Positions 1 to 8,918 of a DNA stretch of 64,000 nucleotides are shown here, one piece after another. The stretch spans positions 186,001-250,000 of the forward strand of contig JACKIC010000008.1 in assembly GCA_020638655.1 (NCBI GenBank). The letters are read 5' to 3'. The first letter of the stretch is position 1, and each line of letters starts with the position of its first letter. The notes beneath the pieces are model-generated. The model searched no databases. It was not told where the DNA came from and was given only the letters and a program-made list of their open reading frames with translations. The position numbers and the translations under genes were made by a program. Source of the stretch: Planctomycetota bacterium. GTDB taxonomy: Bacteria; Planctomycetota; UBA1135; UBA2386.

Positions 1-286
1 CGAGGGCGCCGCGGAAGGCGCCGTCCGAGATCACCACGGTGCGGCCGCGCTGCAGCGGCAAGAACGAGCACAGCCCCTGGCCGTCGTCGGGGTAGGGCAG
101 TGCGACGCTGGGGTCGTCGGCGTTCTCGAGCGCCACGATCTCCCAGTCGCCGTCCATGTCGATGACGAGGCCGCCGGTGCCGGGCGGCGGCAGGAGCCGG
201 CCGTCGCCCGTCGTGCCCCCGCCGCTGCTGCCGCAGCCCGCGAACCCCAACAGGGACAGGGTCAGAACACATGCCAGGGGCCGCAT
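1..286 (-). CDS. Lipoprotein of unknown function, 3' part beyond window
   Basis: The reading frame is open from an ATG at 286 down to base 1, so about 95 N-terminal residues are visible and the C-terminus lies outside. The protein starts MRPLACVLTLSLLGFAGC: a short charged n-region, a hydrophobic core and a lipobox (GFAGC) with the lipidated cysteine at residue 18, then a Gly/Ser-rich linker. It should therefore be anchored in a membrane on the outer side. The remaining visible part resembles no family I recognise. A TATCCT hexamer lies 8 bases upstream of the ATG. The call as a lipoprotein is firm; the function is unknown. Confidence 0.7.
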   Translation of the reverse strand, partial: MRPLACVLTLSLLGFAGCGSSGGGTTGDGRLLPPPGTGGLVIDMDGDWEIVALENADDPSVALPYPDDGQGLCSFLPLQRGRTVVISDGAFRGAL

Positions 287-294
287 CGGGGCGA

Positions 295-300
295 AGGATA
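295..300 (-). promoter_or_regulatory. Putative -10 element TATCCT of the lipoprotein gene
   Basis: TATCCT on the minus strand ends 8 bases before the ATG at 286. No -35 box is evident. It fits the TAnnnT pattern seen before many genes in this window and would give an almost leaderless transcript. Confidence 0.45.
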
Positions 301-373
301 CCACCGTCGCCACTCCCGGCAACGAGGGCACGCAGCGTTGGCGCCACAGGTGCCCGCCCGGCATCATGCGGCG

Positions 374-1597
374 ATGCACGTCGTCCTCGTCGAGCCAGCC
401 TTCCCCGCCAACCAACGCGAGTTCCTGCGCGGGCTCCTCAGCACCGGAGCGCGCATCTCCGCGATCGGGGAACGACCGCTCGAGGCCCTGCCGCGCGATC
501 TGCGCGAGGGCCTGTTCCAGTTCGAGCGGGTGCGATCGGTCGTCGACGAGCATGCGCTCGGAGAGGCTGTCAAGCGGCTGTCGCAGAAGGCCCGCGTCGA
601 CCGGCTCGAGGCGACCGTCGAGGCGCACGTGATGGCTGCCGCGCACGTGCGCGAGCGCCTGCACATCCACGGCACCACCAGCAAGACCGCCTGGCTGTGC
701 CGCGACAAGCCGGCGATGAAGGACGCCGTGCGCGCCGCCGGCATCGCCTGCGCGGCGAGCGCGCGCGTGAAGAGCAACGACGAGGCGGTGGCGTTCGCCA
801 AGGCGACCGGCTACCCGCTGATCATCAAGCCGCTCGACGCGGCCGGCGCCTCGGGCACCAAGAAGGTGAACGACGACGCCGAGCTCGCCGCGGCGCTCGA
901 GGAGTTGCGCGTGCCGCAGGGCCGCGAGGTGGCGATGGAGGAGTTCCTCGAGGGCCACGAGGGCTTCTACGACACGGTCACCGTCGCCGGCAAGGTCGTG
1001 CTCGACTTCGCCAGCCACTACTACCCCAATGTGCTCGAGGCGATGCGCACGCGCTGGATCTCGCCGCAGATCGTCTGCACCAACCGCCTCGACGCCGTCG
1101 ACAGCTATCGCGAGGTCAAGCAGATGGGCCAGCAGGTCGTCGACGCGCTCGGCATCTGGACCTCGGCCACGCACATGGAGTGGTTCTTCGGCGAGAAGGG
1201 CCTGAAGTTCTCCGAGATCGGCTGCCGGCCGCCGGGCGTCGGCGTCTGGGACCTGTACAGCTCGGCCAACGAGATCGACCTCTACGCAGCCTGGGCCCAC
1301 GCGATCGTGCACGAGAACGTACCGTTCAAGCCGTCGCGCAAGTTCGCGGCCGGCATGATCGCGCTGCGCCCCGACCGCGACGGCACCATCAGCGCCTACG
1401 AAGGCGTCGAGCAGGTGCGGCAGCGCTGCGGCGACGCGATCATCGACATGCACCTGCCGCCGCCGGGCACGCGCACCCAGGGCGTCGAGGGCGGTTACAT
1501 GGCCAACGCCTACGTGCGCATGCGGCACCCCGACTACGACACGCTGCGCGGGCTGCTCGACTTCGTCGGCCAGACGCTCAAGGTCAAGGCGCGCTGA
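374..1597 (+). CDS. ATP-grasp domain protein
   Basis: Probable ATP-dependent carboxylate-amine (or carboxylate-thiol) ligase of 407 residues; the substrate cannot be told from sequence. The ATP-grasp fold is indicated by KPAMKDAVR near residue 112, the lysine-containing IIKP strand (150-153), the glycine-rich loop GASGTKKV (158-165), and a late acidic metal-binding segment FSEIGCRPPG in place of the usual E-x-N-x-R. The first ~95 residues form a pre-ATP-grasp alpha/beta domain (MHVVLVEPAF). I prefer the ATG at 374 over an in-frame upstream one at 338 because the Rossmann-like first strand begins there. It is convergent with the phosphopantetheinyl transferase gene, 22 bases away. No partner gene points to a pathway. 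Confidence 0.75.
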   Translation: MHVVLVEPAFPANQREFLRGLLSTGARISAIGERPLEALPRDLREGLFQFERVRSVVDEHALGEAVKRLSQKARVDRLEATVEAHVMAAAHVRERLHIHGTTSKTAWLCRDKPAMKDAVRAAGIACAASARVKSNDEAVAFAKATGYPLIIKPLDAAGASGTKKVNDDAELAAALEELRVPQGREVAMEEFLEGHEGFYDTVTVAGKVVLDFASHYYPNVLEAMRTRWISPQIVCTNRLDAVDSYREVKQMGQQVVDALGIWTSATHMEWFFGEKGLKFSEIGCRPPGVGVWDLYSSANEIDLYAAWAHAIVHENVPFKPSRKFAAGMIALRPDRDGTISAYEGVEQVRQRCGDAIIDMHLPPPGTRTQGVEGGYMANAYVRMRHPDYDTLRGLLDFVGQTLKVKAR

Positions 1598-1619
1598 GCG
1601 CCTGTCACCGCCCCGCGGC

Positions 1620-2348
1620 TCAGCCCAGCCGCAGGCAGAACCGGCGCAGCTGCAGGCCGCTGCCCCGCAGCGCCGCCGCGCCGACGAAGTCCGGTCCCGG
1701 CGACACGTCGAGCAGCGACCACGCCTGTGGATCCTCGCCGTCGTGGCATGCCTCGAAGCGCGGCTGCTCGCCGAGGCTGACCTCGAACGAGTCGAGCGAC
1801 ATCGACAGCCCCTCGCCGAGCGCCTTGATGTAGGCCTCCTTGCGGGTCCAGCAGCGGTAGAACGCCAGCTCCCGCGCGCCGCCGTCGAGCGCGTCGAGCG
1901 CCGCGAACTCACGCGCCGAGAAGTGGCGCTTCGCGATCGGCGTGAGGCTGTCCAGGCGGCGCACCTTCTCGACGTCGACCCCGACCTCGCTGCGGGCCAC
2001 GGCCACCATCGCCAGCTTGCCCGAGTGCGACAGGTTGAAGAACGGGCCGGGCTGCGCCAGGTAGGGCTTGCCGCGCGGCCCCTGCGAGAACTCGATCGTC
2101 TCGGGGGTCGTGCCCAGGTAGCCGGCGAGGATCCAACGCAGCGAGCCGTGACCGATCTGGAAGCGTCGGCGGTGATCGGCGAACCGGAACCGGTCGAGGC
2201 GCTGCCGCTCCGCCGGCGACAGCAGGCCGGTGAAGGCTTCGGGCTCGCCGCTCAGCGGCACCGCCCAGACATGCAGTTCACCAGGGCCGAGCTCGAGGTC
2301 ATGAGGCGCGCGAGCGGCAAACGAAGCGTGCAGGGCGACGTCTTCCAT
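1620..2348 (-). CDS. 4'-phosphopantetheinyl transferase, Sfp type
   Basis: Transfers the 4'-phosphopantetheine arm of CoA to a serine of a carrier protein (acyl, peptidyl or aryl carrier). The 242-residue length is that of the pseudo-dimeric Sfp/Gsp family rather than AcpS. Family signatures are present: NLSHSG (105-110), GVDVE (123-127) with the metal-binding Asp125 and Glu127, and WTRKEAYIKALGEGL (167-181) with the catalytic-region Glu171 and Lys175. No polyketide or peptide synthetase lies in this window, so its carrier protein is elsewhere; it may serve fatty-acid synthesis. The gene is monocistronic by layout, with a TAGGCT hexamer 12 bases before the ATG. Confidence 0.9.
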   Translation of the reverse strand: MEDVALHASFAARAPHDLELGPGELHVWAVPLSGEPEAFTGLLSPAERQRLDRFRFADHRRRFQIGHGSLRWILAGYLGTTPETIEFSQGPRGKPYLAQPGPFFNLSHSGKLAMVAVARSEVGVDVEKVRRLDSLTPIAKRHFSAREFAALDALDGGARELAFYRCWTRKEAYIKALGEGLSMSLDSFEVSLGEQPRFEACHDGEDPQAWSLLDVSPGPDFVGAAALRGSGLQLRRFCLRLG

Positions 2349-2360
2349 GCTGTGCGCAGC

Positions 2361-2366
2361 AGCCTA
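2361..2366 (-). promoter_or_regulatory. Putative -10 element TAGGCT of the phosphopantetheinyl transferase gene
   Basis: TAGGCT on the minus strand ends 12 bases before the ATG at 2348, in the 47-base gap to the neighbouring gene. The same hexamer precedes two other genes in this window (31478 and 59514). Confidence 0.45.
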
Positions 2367-2395
2367 ACCGAACGACAACCCGGAAAGCACCACCC

Positions 2396-3448
2396 TCAAC
2401 GCGACCCGTCGAGCAGCAGACGCGCGATCCGCCCACCGGCCCCGGCGGCCCAGACGGCGCCGCCCGCCCGCGCCATGCAGTGGAAGCCCAACTCGCCGAA
2501 CGGCGACCAGGTGTCGCCGCCGTCGCCGGACCAGCTGCAGCCCTGCGGCCCCGCGGCGAGCGCCGAACCGTCGTCGCACCACAACACCGCCGACCGGTAA
2601 CCGTCCGGCCCGACCGCGGCGGCGCGCCACGTGACGCCGCCGTCGCGCGTGATCGCCGCCGTGCCCGCAGCGTGCTCGGGTGCGGCGTAGTCGCCGCCGA
2701 CCGCGACGCCGTTTGTGCCCGACGCCTCGAAGGCGACGCTGAACGCGCCGCGACTGGCCGCGCCGCTCGAGAGCGGCAGCCGCGCCGCGAACGAGCCGCG
2801 CGCGTCCCTTCGCACGAACCGCACTGCACCGCCGCCGGTGACGAGCCCGAACCGACCGACGTCGAACGCGCACACGCAGCTGCCGCTCGCCGCGAAGCCG
2901 GCCTCGCCGGCGATCGTCGGCACCATCGCGTCCGGAGCCAGCGGCGAAAAGCTCCGCCCCGCGTCGAAGCTCTCGACCACGTAGAAGCGCTCCTGCACCG
3001 GATCGCCGAACAGCACCACGTAGTCACCGCACGCGGCGATCGCGTCGAAGAACGCGGCCGGCCGGGCGTCGGCGAACACCACCCGCCAGCTGCCGCCGCC
3101 GTCGTCGGTCCGCCAGATCTGCGCCGGGGCCCCGGCCACCATCACCAGGGCCGTGTCGGCGTCGAAGGCCACGACGTCGCGGAAGTCACACGCCTCGCAA
3201 CCCGGCGGCGCGACGGCATGCCACGACCCGCCGCCGTCCCGCGTGCGCAACACGGTGCCGCCGCTGCCGGTGACCCAGGCGGTGTCCGGGTCGACGGCCG
3301 CGATCCCGCGCAGGCTCGCCTGGGTCGGCGACGCGCAGACCTGCCAGGATCCGGAAGGCGCCACCGGCGCAGCGGCGCAGCCGGCGGACACCAGGCCGAC
3401 GAGCAGGGACACCACACCCGCGCGGCGGCGCGGCTTCGATCGGTTCAT
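2396..3448 (-). CDS. YCF48/BNR-like beta-propeller lipoprotein
   Basis: Exported protein of 350 residues built from BNR/YCF48-type repeats: TRDGGGSW, RTDDGGGSW, TRDGGVTW and SGDGGDTW, each the Asp-box of one propeller blade. The family scaffolds or monitors other proteins; here the role is unknown. I choose the ATG at 3448 because it gives a positively charged n-region (MNRSKPRRRAGV), a hydrophobic stretch and a lipobox (VSAGC, Cys around residue 23). An upstream in-frame start at 3556 would add 36 residues without export logic. It lies downstream of, and on the same strand as, the exported gene ending at 3572, separated by 123 bases containing a strong hairpin. Confidence 0.75.
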   Translation of the reverse strand: MNRSKPRRRAGVVSLLVGLVSAGCAAAPVAPSGSWQVCASPTQASLRGIAAVDPDTAWVTGSGGTVLRTRDGGGSWHAVAPPGCEACDFRDVVAFDADTALVMVAGAPAQIWRTDDGGGSWRVVFADARPAAFFDAIAACGDYVVLFGDPVQERFYVVESFDAGRSFSPLAPDAMVPTIAGEAGFAASGSCVCAFDVGRFGLVTGGGAVRFVRRDARGSFAARLPLSSGAASRGAFSVAFEASGTNGVAVGGDYAAPEHAAGTAAITRDGGVTWRAAAVGPDGYRSAVLWCDDGSALAAGPQGCSWSGDGGDTWSPFGELGFHCMARAGGAVWAAGAGGRIARLLLDGSR

Positions 3449-3516
3449 GCCGCTACGAGATCGCCTGCGTGCTCCGACCGCCAGCAGGAACCCCGCAGCT
3501 GACCAGACCCGGTACA

Positions 3517-3561
3517 CGACGAGGCGAGGCCGCAACGCGACCTCGGCTCGCCTCACCGTCG
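3517..3561 (-). terminator. Hairpin, candidate terminator of the exported protein gene
   Basis: Immediately beyond the stop at 3572, GAGGCGAG (3521-3528) pairs with CTCGCCTC (3547-3554). It is extended inward by CCG/CGG and outward by CGAC/GTCG across small bulges. There is no T-tract, as is usual in very GC-rich genomes. Confidence 0.45.
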
Positions 3562-3571
3562 TGGCTGCGCG

Positions 3572-5293
3572 TTACAGCGAGCCGATCAGCATGCGCGTGC
3601 CGTTCGAGAACAGCGCGCCCAGCTGGTTGGCGCCCGGCGTCAGGCACGCCGACTGCGACAACACGATCGTGCCGTTGAAGGCGATGTTGCTCGGGATCGG
3701 GAACGGCTGCACGAAGCTGCCGTTGTTGATCACGAAGATCGCCTGGGTCACTTCCGCGCCCATGTACTGGAAGCAGCCCGGGGCGCCGAACGGACTCAGC
3801 GATACGCCGGGGTTGAGCTGCACGAAGCTCATCAGCGAGATGCCGAAGGCGGTGCCGGCCGGGGCGTGCTCGGCGACGAAGTTGGGCGTGGTGCCCAGGC
3901 GCGGCCGCGCGCTCATGATCTGGGTCAGCTCCTGGCTGTCCGCAATGCTGGTCTGGAAGCCGGCGGTGAGCGCCAGCGACAGATCCATCTCGTTGTCGAG
4001 CGCGTTGTGGCCCGTCGAGTAGCCGACGAGGATCGGGTAGCTGCCGCCGCCGCCAGCGGGGTTGTTGCCGTCGTAGCGATACTCGACGCTGCCGGTCGCC
4101 AGGAAGGCGATCTGGAACGAGTACGGCGTGGTCGCGCCGGTCGGATCGGCGACGCCGTTCCAGGACACGACCAGGTCGTTGGCCGCCGTGATCTCGACGG
4201 TGATGTTGCCCATCGTGAACGGATCGATGTCCTTCCAGTAGGGCGCCCAGCGCGGCTCACCGGAGTAGAGCCCGGCCACCGTCGGCGCGGCGCGCGGGTT
4301 GCTCACGGGCGCGGCGTTGAGAATCGGGGTCACGTAGCCGTCGGTGCAGATCTCGAGGTCATCGGCGAAGCCGATCGCCGTGCCGTCCGGATACAGGATC
4401 GGCACCGTCAGCGGCGCACCGAGTACGGTCGAGGCCAGGAAGGTCTCGTTGCCGCTCGTCAGCACCGCCTGCGCGGCCGTCGCGCTGGGCGGAGTGAACG
4501 GCGAGCCACCCGACGTCACGGTGTAACCCGAGCCGAGCCCCAGGGTGATCGTGCCGGTCGTCGGCACGCCGGTCTGGCCCGAGAGGTCCCAGCCGATCGG
4601 GTTGGGGAACAGCTCGTGGAACGACGTGCGCCCCTTGTTGCAGCCGTCGCCGTAGTTCTCCCACGCGGCGATCGAGATCGGGGTGCCGCCGTTGGTGTAG
4701 TGCAGGTTGCCGCCCCACATGCGCGGCGTGAAGATGCCGCCGCTCAGGAACGCGTTCTGGGCCGCGCCGCCGCGGATCGTCATCTCGGCGTTCGAGTGCA
4801 CGGTGTTGCTGCAGCTACCCGGGATCGAGGTGCTGGTGCAGGTCAGGCCGTTGACGTAGCCGTGGTTCCAGACCTGGGTGCCCGCCGGCGCGATGCTCTG
4901 CGACTTGAGAGCGACGCCGTAGTTGCCGGGACCGAGGGTCACGGGGTTGTTGAAGGTGAAGCTCAGCAGCTGGTAGACGGTGGCGTTGGGCACGTAATTG
5001 GTCGCCGTCGCGGTCTCGACCGCGGTCCACAGCGCCGCGTTGGTCACGTTGCCGACGTAGGTCGTCGGGCCGAGCCACAGCTCCAGGGCCAGGTTGCCCG
5101 CCGTCAACCCGTTGGTGCCCACCCACGAATCGATCTGGGTCAGCGTCACCGTGGTGTTGATCTGCAGATCGAAGTAGAGACCGCCGCCGTTGTTGCCTTG
5201 GTTGTTGGCAGCGAGACCGGTGCTCAGCGGCGATTGGGCGGCGAGCCCGCAGGCGAGGGAAAGGGATAGGGAGAGGAGGAGCGAATTGCGCAT
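3572..5293 (-). CDS. Exported protein with shared planctomycete C-terminal module
   Basis: A 573-residue exported protein of unknown function. The ATG at 5293 gives a clean signal peptide (MRNSLLLSLSLSLACGLAAQ, cleavage after AAQ-like AxA); an in-frame start at 5464 would bury it. The body is rich in Gly, Ser, Thr, Asn and aromatic residues, typical of extracellular beta proteins, with no catalytic motif I recognise. The last ~100 residues contain SPFGAPGC and end with an IVLSQSA..LTPGANQLG..SNG motif. That end matches the C-termini of four other exported proteins in this window (see findings). It is separated by ~215 bases from the kinase gene upstream, so probably its own transcript. Confidence 0.75.
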   Translation of the reverse strand: MRNSLLLSLSLSLACGLAAQSPLSTGLAANNQGNNGGGLYFDLQINTTVTLTQIDSWVGTNGLTAGNLALELWLGPTTYVGNVTNAALWTAVETATATNYVPNATVYQLLSFTFNNPVTLGPGNYGVALKSQSIAPAGTQVWNHGYVNGLTCTSTSIPGSCSNTVHSNAEMTIRGGAAQNAFLSGGIFTPRMWGGNLHYTNGGTPISIAAWENYGDGCNKGRTSFHELFPNPIGWDLSGQTGVPTTGTITLGLGSGYTVTSGGSPFTPPSATAAQAVLTSGNETFLASTVLGAPLTVPILYPDGTAIGFADDLEICTDGYVTPILNAAPVSNPRAAPTVAGLYSGEPRWAPYWKDIDPFTMGNITVEITAANDLVVSWNGVADPTGATTPYSFQIAFLATGSVEYRYDGNNPAGGGGSYPILVGYSTGHNALDNEMDLSLALTAGFQTSIADSQELTQIMSARPRLGTTPNFVAEHAPAGTAFGISLMSFVQLNPGVSLSPFGAPGCFQYMGAEVTQAIFVINNGSFVQPFPIPSNIAFNGTIVLSQSACLTPGANQLGALFSNGTRMLIGSL

Positions 5294-5477
5294 TGGGAAG
5301 CCTCGGACGGGCAGGGAACGATGAGGGCAGCTGCGACCGCCCTTCCTTGTTGGACGAGCCACAGATTCTCCGGGGTTCCATGCTCCCCGAGCGAAAGCTC
5401 CTGTAAAGCCCCGGTCCCGGGTTGGAACACCCGAGGACACGGGCTTCTCTCCCGCCGTCGCCATGGCCCTTTTCCCA

Positions 5478-5498
5478 CCCAGGTCCTACCCACCTGGG
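5478..5498 (-). terminator. Hairpin, candidate terminator of the ECF/kinase operon
   Basis: Perfect 7-base stem, CCCAGGT (5478-5484) with ACCTGGG (5492-5498), loop of 7, starting 11 bases past the kinase stop codon at 5509. No T-tract follows. Confidence 0.4.
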
Positions 5499-5508
5499 CA
5501 CCCTGGGA

Positions 5509-8310
5509 TCAGCGCCCCTCGCCGCGGCGCGGCCTTTCTCCCTGCCGTCCCCCTCGGTCCGGGGGTGGTGGCAACTTCGCCTTGATCGCTTCGAGGCGCT
5601 GCTGCAGCGCGGGACCAAGCCGCTCGAGCCACTGCAATCCCTGCGCTCCCTGACCGAACTGCAGATCCCCGCGCAGCGGTTGGTCGGGGGGCATCGCCGC
5701 CAACTCCCGCTCGATGAGGTCGAGCGCCAGGCCCGCCTCGCGCCTCGCGGCCTCCACGTCGTCCCCTTCCAACAGCAATCTCGCGACACCGAGACGCAGC
5801 CCCACTGCCTGCATGCGCGCACGCGGATCGCGAGGACCGCCCTGCACCCGGATGTCGTCGTCCAGTTGCAGCGCATGCTGCAGTTCGGCGAGCGCCTCCG
5901 TGCGCCTCGCGGCGCGGTCCGAATCGCCGGCGCGGCGGCTCAGCATCAAGCCGAGGCCCGCGCTGATGCGGCAGCTCAGCTCCTTGTACTCGACGTAGTC
6001 GGGCTGCTTTCGAAGCAGCACCTCGGCGTGCTGCTTGGCCTCGCGTAGCTTGGCGATCTCCGCCTCGTGCAGCTGCTGGAGCTCCGCTTCGGATGCACCG
6101 GCGGGCTCCGAACGCGACCGGCCACCGCGCGCCGTGCGTCGCAGATCGGGCAGCAACTCGTTGCACAGCTCGAGCCGGTACTCTTCGTTGTCGGGGAACT
6201 TCGCGATCAGGTCGCGGAAGATCGCGAGCCCCTCGTCGAGGTCCCGCTGCCGCTGTTCGGGGTCCGGCCCTTCGCCTGCACCCGGGGTCACGGGGCGGCC
6301 GCCAGGCTGCCAATCGAAGCACAGGCTGCGCGCCTGCAGCGCCCGGAACTCCGGGTTGGCCGGGTCCTCGGCGAGCAGCGACTTCACCAGTTCGCGCGCC
6401 GCGTCGAGATGCTGCCGGGCGGCGACCACCATGTCGCGCACCTCGCGACCGCGTCCCTGTTGGTTGGGCGGGTTCTGACCCTGCCCGGGCCCGCGCCGAC
6501 GCCACTCCCAGGCGCGCGCCAGCAGGAAATGGACCTCGGCGCGTTCGAAGCGCACGGTCTTGCCGTCGCCGAGCTGTTCGTTCTCGAGCAACTGCAACGC
6601 CCGACGGAACCGCTGCCCGGCCTCGACCCAGTGACCGCGCCGCTGCTCGAGCTGCCCGTAGTCGACCTGCACCGCCGCGATCTCACGCGTGACGTCGCGC
6701 TCGGTGACGAACTGATAGCGGTCGAGCGACTGGTCGTACGCCGCCGCGGCCTCGTCGAGCTTGCCGAAGCGGGCCTGGATCGCGGCGACCCGCCGGTAGG
6801 CGCGCGCGGTGTCGAGGCGCACCGTCTGGCTGCCCTCGTTCTGCGACGCGAACTTGTCGTAGTACTTGAGCAGCCTCTCGAGCAGTTCGACGTTCTGCGG
6901 GCGCACGCTGGGCGTGACCGCGATCGCCTCGCCGGTGTCGGGATCCTCTTCGAACGCGAGCACGCGGTCGCGACCGACCAGCGCGTCGAACACGTCGCCG
7001 AGCGCCAGCAGCGTGTCGCGCAGCGTCGCCTCGGCGCGGTCCGACTGCTGCTGCGCCTTGAGCCCCGCCGCCTTGGTCTCGGCGAGCGCGTCGTCGGTGA
7101 CCACGTAGGCCGCCCAGCCCGTGATCGCCGCGCCCACCACCGCCACCAGCGTTGCCGCCGCCAGCGTCGCCATCGCGCGGTTGCGCCGGCACCAGCGCAG
7201 CAGCAGGCCCAGCGAACCCTGGCGCCGCGCCGCGATCGGACGATCCTCGAGGTAGGCCTGCAGGTCCTGCGCCAGCGCCGCCGCATCGCGGTAGCGGTCG
7301 TCGGGATCGCGCGCGATCGCGCGTTCGATCACGAGCACGAGGTCCTCGGGCAGCTCGGGGCACAGCCGCCGCAGATCGGCCGGGCTCTGCGTGCGGATGT
7401 GTTCGAGCAGCTCGCTGCGCGTCTTCGCCGCGTAGGCCGGGCGCAGCGCCAGCAGCTCGTAGAGGGTGACGCCCAGCGCGTAGACCTCGCTGCGCACGTC
7501 GTAGCTGCCCGAGAACTGCTCGGGCGCCATGTACTGCAGCGTGCCGAGCAGATCGCCGGAGTGCGTCAGCCCCTCCTCCTCGAGCGCCTTGGCCAGGCCG
7601 AAGTCGGTGACCCAGACGTTGTCGTCGCGGTCGAGCAGCAGGTTGCCGGGTTTGATGTCGCGGTGCAGCGTGCCGTGGCTGTGCGCGTGGTGCAGCGCCT
7701 GCGCGGCCTGTTCGCCGAGCCTGGCCACGAATCGCGCGCGGTTGCGCCACGCGCCGCTGCCGGCCGGCGGCGCCTTGGCCTCTTCTTCGCGCCAGCGGTC
7801 GAGGCTCTGGCCGGCGATGAACTGCATCGCGTACCAGTGGAACCCGTCGCTCTCGCCGCTGCCGAACACCGGCACGATGTTGCTGTGGTGCAGTTGCGCG
7901 GCGATGTGCGCTTCGCGCCGGAAGCGCGACAGCTGCCGCTCGGTGAGCAGCGACGCCTGCGGCAGCACCTTGAGCGCGACGCGGCGGTCGAGCGCCTCCT
8001 GCACCGCTTCGAACACCACGCCCATGCCGCCGCGGCCGAGTTCACGCACGATGCGGAAGTCGCCGAGGCGATCCAGCTGCGGCAGCACCGGGTGGCGCTG
8101 GCCGCCCGTGGAACTCTGCCGCTCCTGCTTGGCGGCCTCGAGCGCGAGCAGCGTCGGCAGCAGGTCGCGCAGCATCGCCGCGTGCTCGGGGTGCGCGGCG
8201 GCGAAGTCCTCGATCGCCAGTTTCTCGCCGGCCCGGCGGCGCTGCAGGAACTCCTGCGTCAGCCGATCGACCGGGTCGACCGAATCGTCGAGCGACGAGG
8301 ACTCGCTCAT
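5509..8310 (-). CDS. Membrane-anchored Ser/Thr protein kinase (PknB type) with C-terminal repeats
   Basis: Eukaryotic-type Ser/Thr kinase of 933 residues. An N-terminal helical segment (15-60) is of the kind that precedes many planctomycete kinases. The kinase domain runs ~85-350: glycine loop GRGGMG (92-97), Lys114 in VALK, catalytic LHRDIKPGN (His216, Asp218), DFG (236-238) and APE (262-264), all intact, so it should be active. A transmembrane helix (about 385-412, ATLAAATLVAVVGAAITGWA) puts the ~500-residue C-terminal TPR-like helical region on the other side of the membrane as a probable sensor or scaffold. The start codon overlaps the stop of the ECF sigma gene (ATGA), so the two are translationally coupled and likely form one signalling pair. 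Confidence 0.92.
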   Translation of the reverse strand: MSESSSLDDSVDPVDRLTQEFLQRRRAGEKLAIEDFAAAHPEHAAMLRDLLPTLLALEAAKQERQSSTGGQRHPVLPQLDRLGDFRIVRELGRGGMGVVFEAVQEALDRRVALKVLPQASLLTERQLSRFRREAHIAAQLHHSNIVPVFGSGESDGFHWYAMQFIAGQSLDRWREEEAKAPPAGSGAWRNRARFVARLGEQAAQALHHAHSHGTLHRDIKPGNLLLDRDDNVWVTDFGLAKALEEEGLTHSGDLLGTLQYMAPEQFSGSYDVRSEVYALGVTLYELLALRPAYAAKTRSELLEHIRTQSPADLRRLCPELPEDLVLVIERAIARDPDDRYRDAAALAQDLQAYLEDRPIAARRQGSLGLLLRWCRRNRAMATLAAATLVAVVGAAITGWAAYVVTDDALAETKAAGLKAQQQSDRAEATLRDTLLALGDVFDALVGRDRVLAFEEDPDTGEAIAVTPSVRPQNVELLERLLKYYDKFASQNEGSQTVRLDTARAYRRVAAIQARFGKLDEAAAAYDQSLDRYQFVTERDVTREIAAVQVDYGQLEQRRGHWVEAGQRFRRALQLLENEQLGDGKTVRFERAEVHFLLARAWEWRRRGPGQGQNPPNQQGRGREVRDMVVAARQHLDAARELVKSLLAEDPANPEFRALQARSLCFDWQPGGRPVTPGAGEGPDPEQRQRDLDEGLAIFRDLIAKFPDNEEYRLELCNELLPDLRRTARGGRSRSEPAGASEAELQQLHEAEIAKLREAKQHAEVLLRKQPDYVEYKELSCRISAGLGLMLSRRAGDSDRAARRTEALAELQHALQLDDDIRVQGGPRDPRARMQAVGLRLGVARLLLEGDDVEAARREAGLALDLIERELAAMPPDQPLRGDLQFGQGAQGLQWLERLGPALQQRLEAIKAKLPPPPDRGGRQGERPRRGEGR

Positions 8311-8897
8311 GACGCGAAGTCCCCGAGCAGGCCCTTGAGCCGCGTCAGCGCGCGCACGTAGCGGTTGCTGGCGGCGTTCTCCTGGATGCCCAGCACCGCC
8401 GCGACCTCCTTGTTGGACAGCTCCTCGAAGTGGCGCAGCAGCAGCACCTCGCGGTCGATCTCCTCCATGCTGGCCAGCGCCGCCTCGACCTTCTGCCGCA
8501 CCTCCTCGCGCAGCACCGCCTGGCTCGGCGAGGTCAGGTGGCCGACGAAGAACCCCGACAACGTGCCGCTCGCGGGCGCCGCGATCTCGCGGCCCGCGGC
8601 GCGCATCTTCGCGCCGACGTGCTTGCGGAACAGGTCGACCATGGTCTGCTGGGTCACCAGACGCATCCAGACGAAGAACGGTTTGTCGTCGCCGCGAAAG
8701 GCCGCGAGGCGCTTCTTGGCCTCGAGGAACGCCTCCTGCAGCACGTCCTCGGCGTCGATGCGACCGACCAGGCGCGGATCGAGCCGGAAGTGCACCATGC
8801 GCTGCAGCCGTTCGCGCAGGCGCTCGAACAGGGTCGCCATCGCCTCGTCGTCACCATCTCGCAGGGCCTGCTCGAGCGCTTCGTCGGTCGGTTCCAT
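8307..8897 (-). CDS. ECF-type RNA polymerase sigma factor, planctomycete kinase-linked class
   Basis: Sigma-70 family factor of 196 residues with region 2 (about 10-95, including DAEDVLQEAFLEA and FFVWMRLVTQQTMVDLFRKH) and region 4 (about 130-190, LRHFEELSNKEVAAVLGI, a helix-turn-helix). Such factors redirect RNA polymerase to a small regulon. No anti-sigma gene is adjacent; instead the gene overlaps by four bases a Ser/Thr kinase, the usual planctomycete arrangement, where phosphorylation is thought to replace an anti-sigma factor. I use the ATG at 8897; a GTG one codon upstream is possible. A TATCGT hexamer lies 10 bases before the ATG, inside the 21-base gap after aroDE, so it may have its own promoter. 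Confidence 0.9.
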   Translation of the reverse strand: MEPTDEALEQALRDGDDEAMATLFERLRERLQRMVHFRLDPRLVGRIDAEDVLQEAFLEAKKRLAAFRGDDKPFFVWMRLVTQQTMVDLFRKHVGAKMRAAGREIAAPASGTLSGFFVGHLTSPSQAVLREEVRQKVEAALASMEEIDREVLLLRHFEELSNKEVAAVLGIQENAASNRYVRALTRLKGLLGDFAS

Positions 8898-8907
8898 CAC
8901 GCCAGAG

Positions 8908-8913
8908 ACGATA
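8908..8913 (-). promoter_or_regulatory. Putative -10 element TATCGT of the ECF sigma factor gene
   Basis: TATCGT on the minus strand, 10 bases before the ATG at 8897, in the short gap after the aroD-aroE gene. It would uncouple the regulator pair from the biosynthetic genes upstream. Confidence 0.4.
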
Positions 8914-8918
8914 GCCGG

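Noticed and set aside
338..373. An upstream ATG that would add 12 residues to the ATP-grasp protein.
   Set aside because: The added residues are Pro/Ala/His-rich and precede the natural first beta strand; the ATG at 374 fits the fold.
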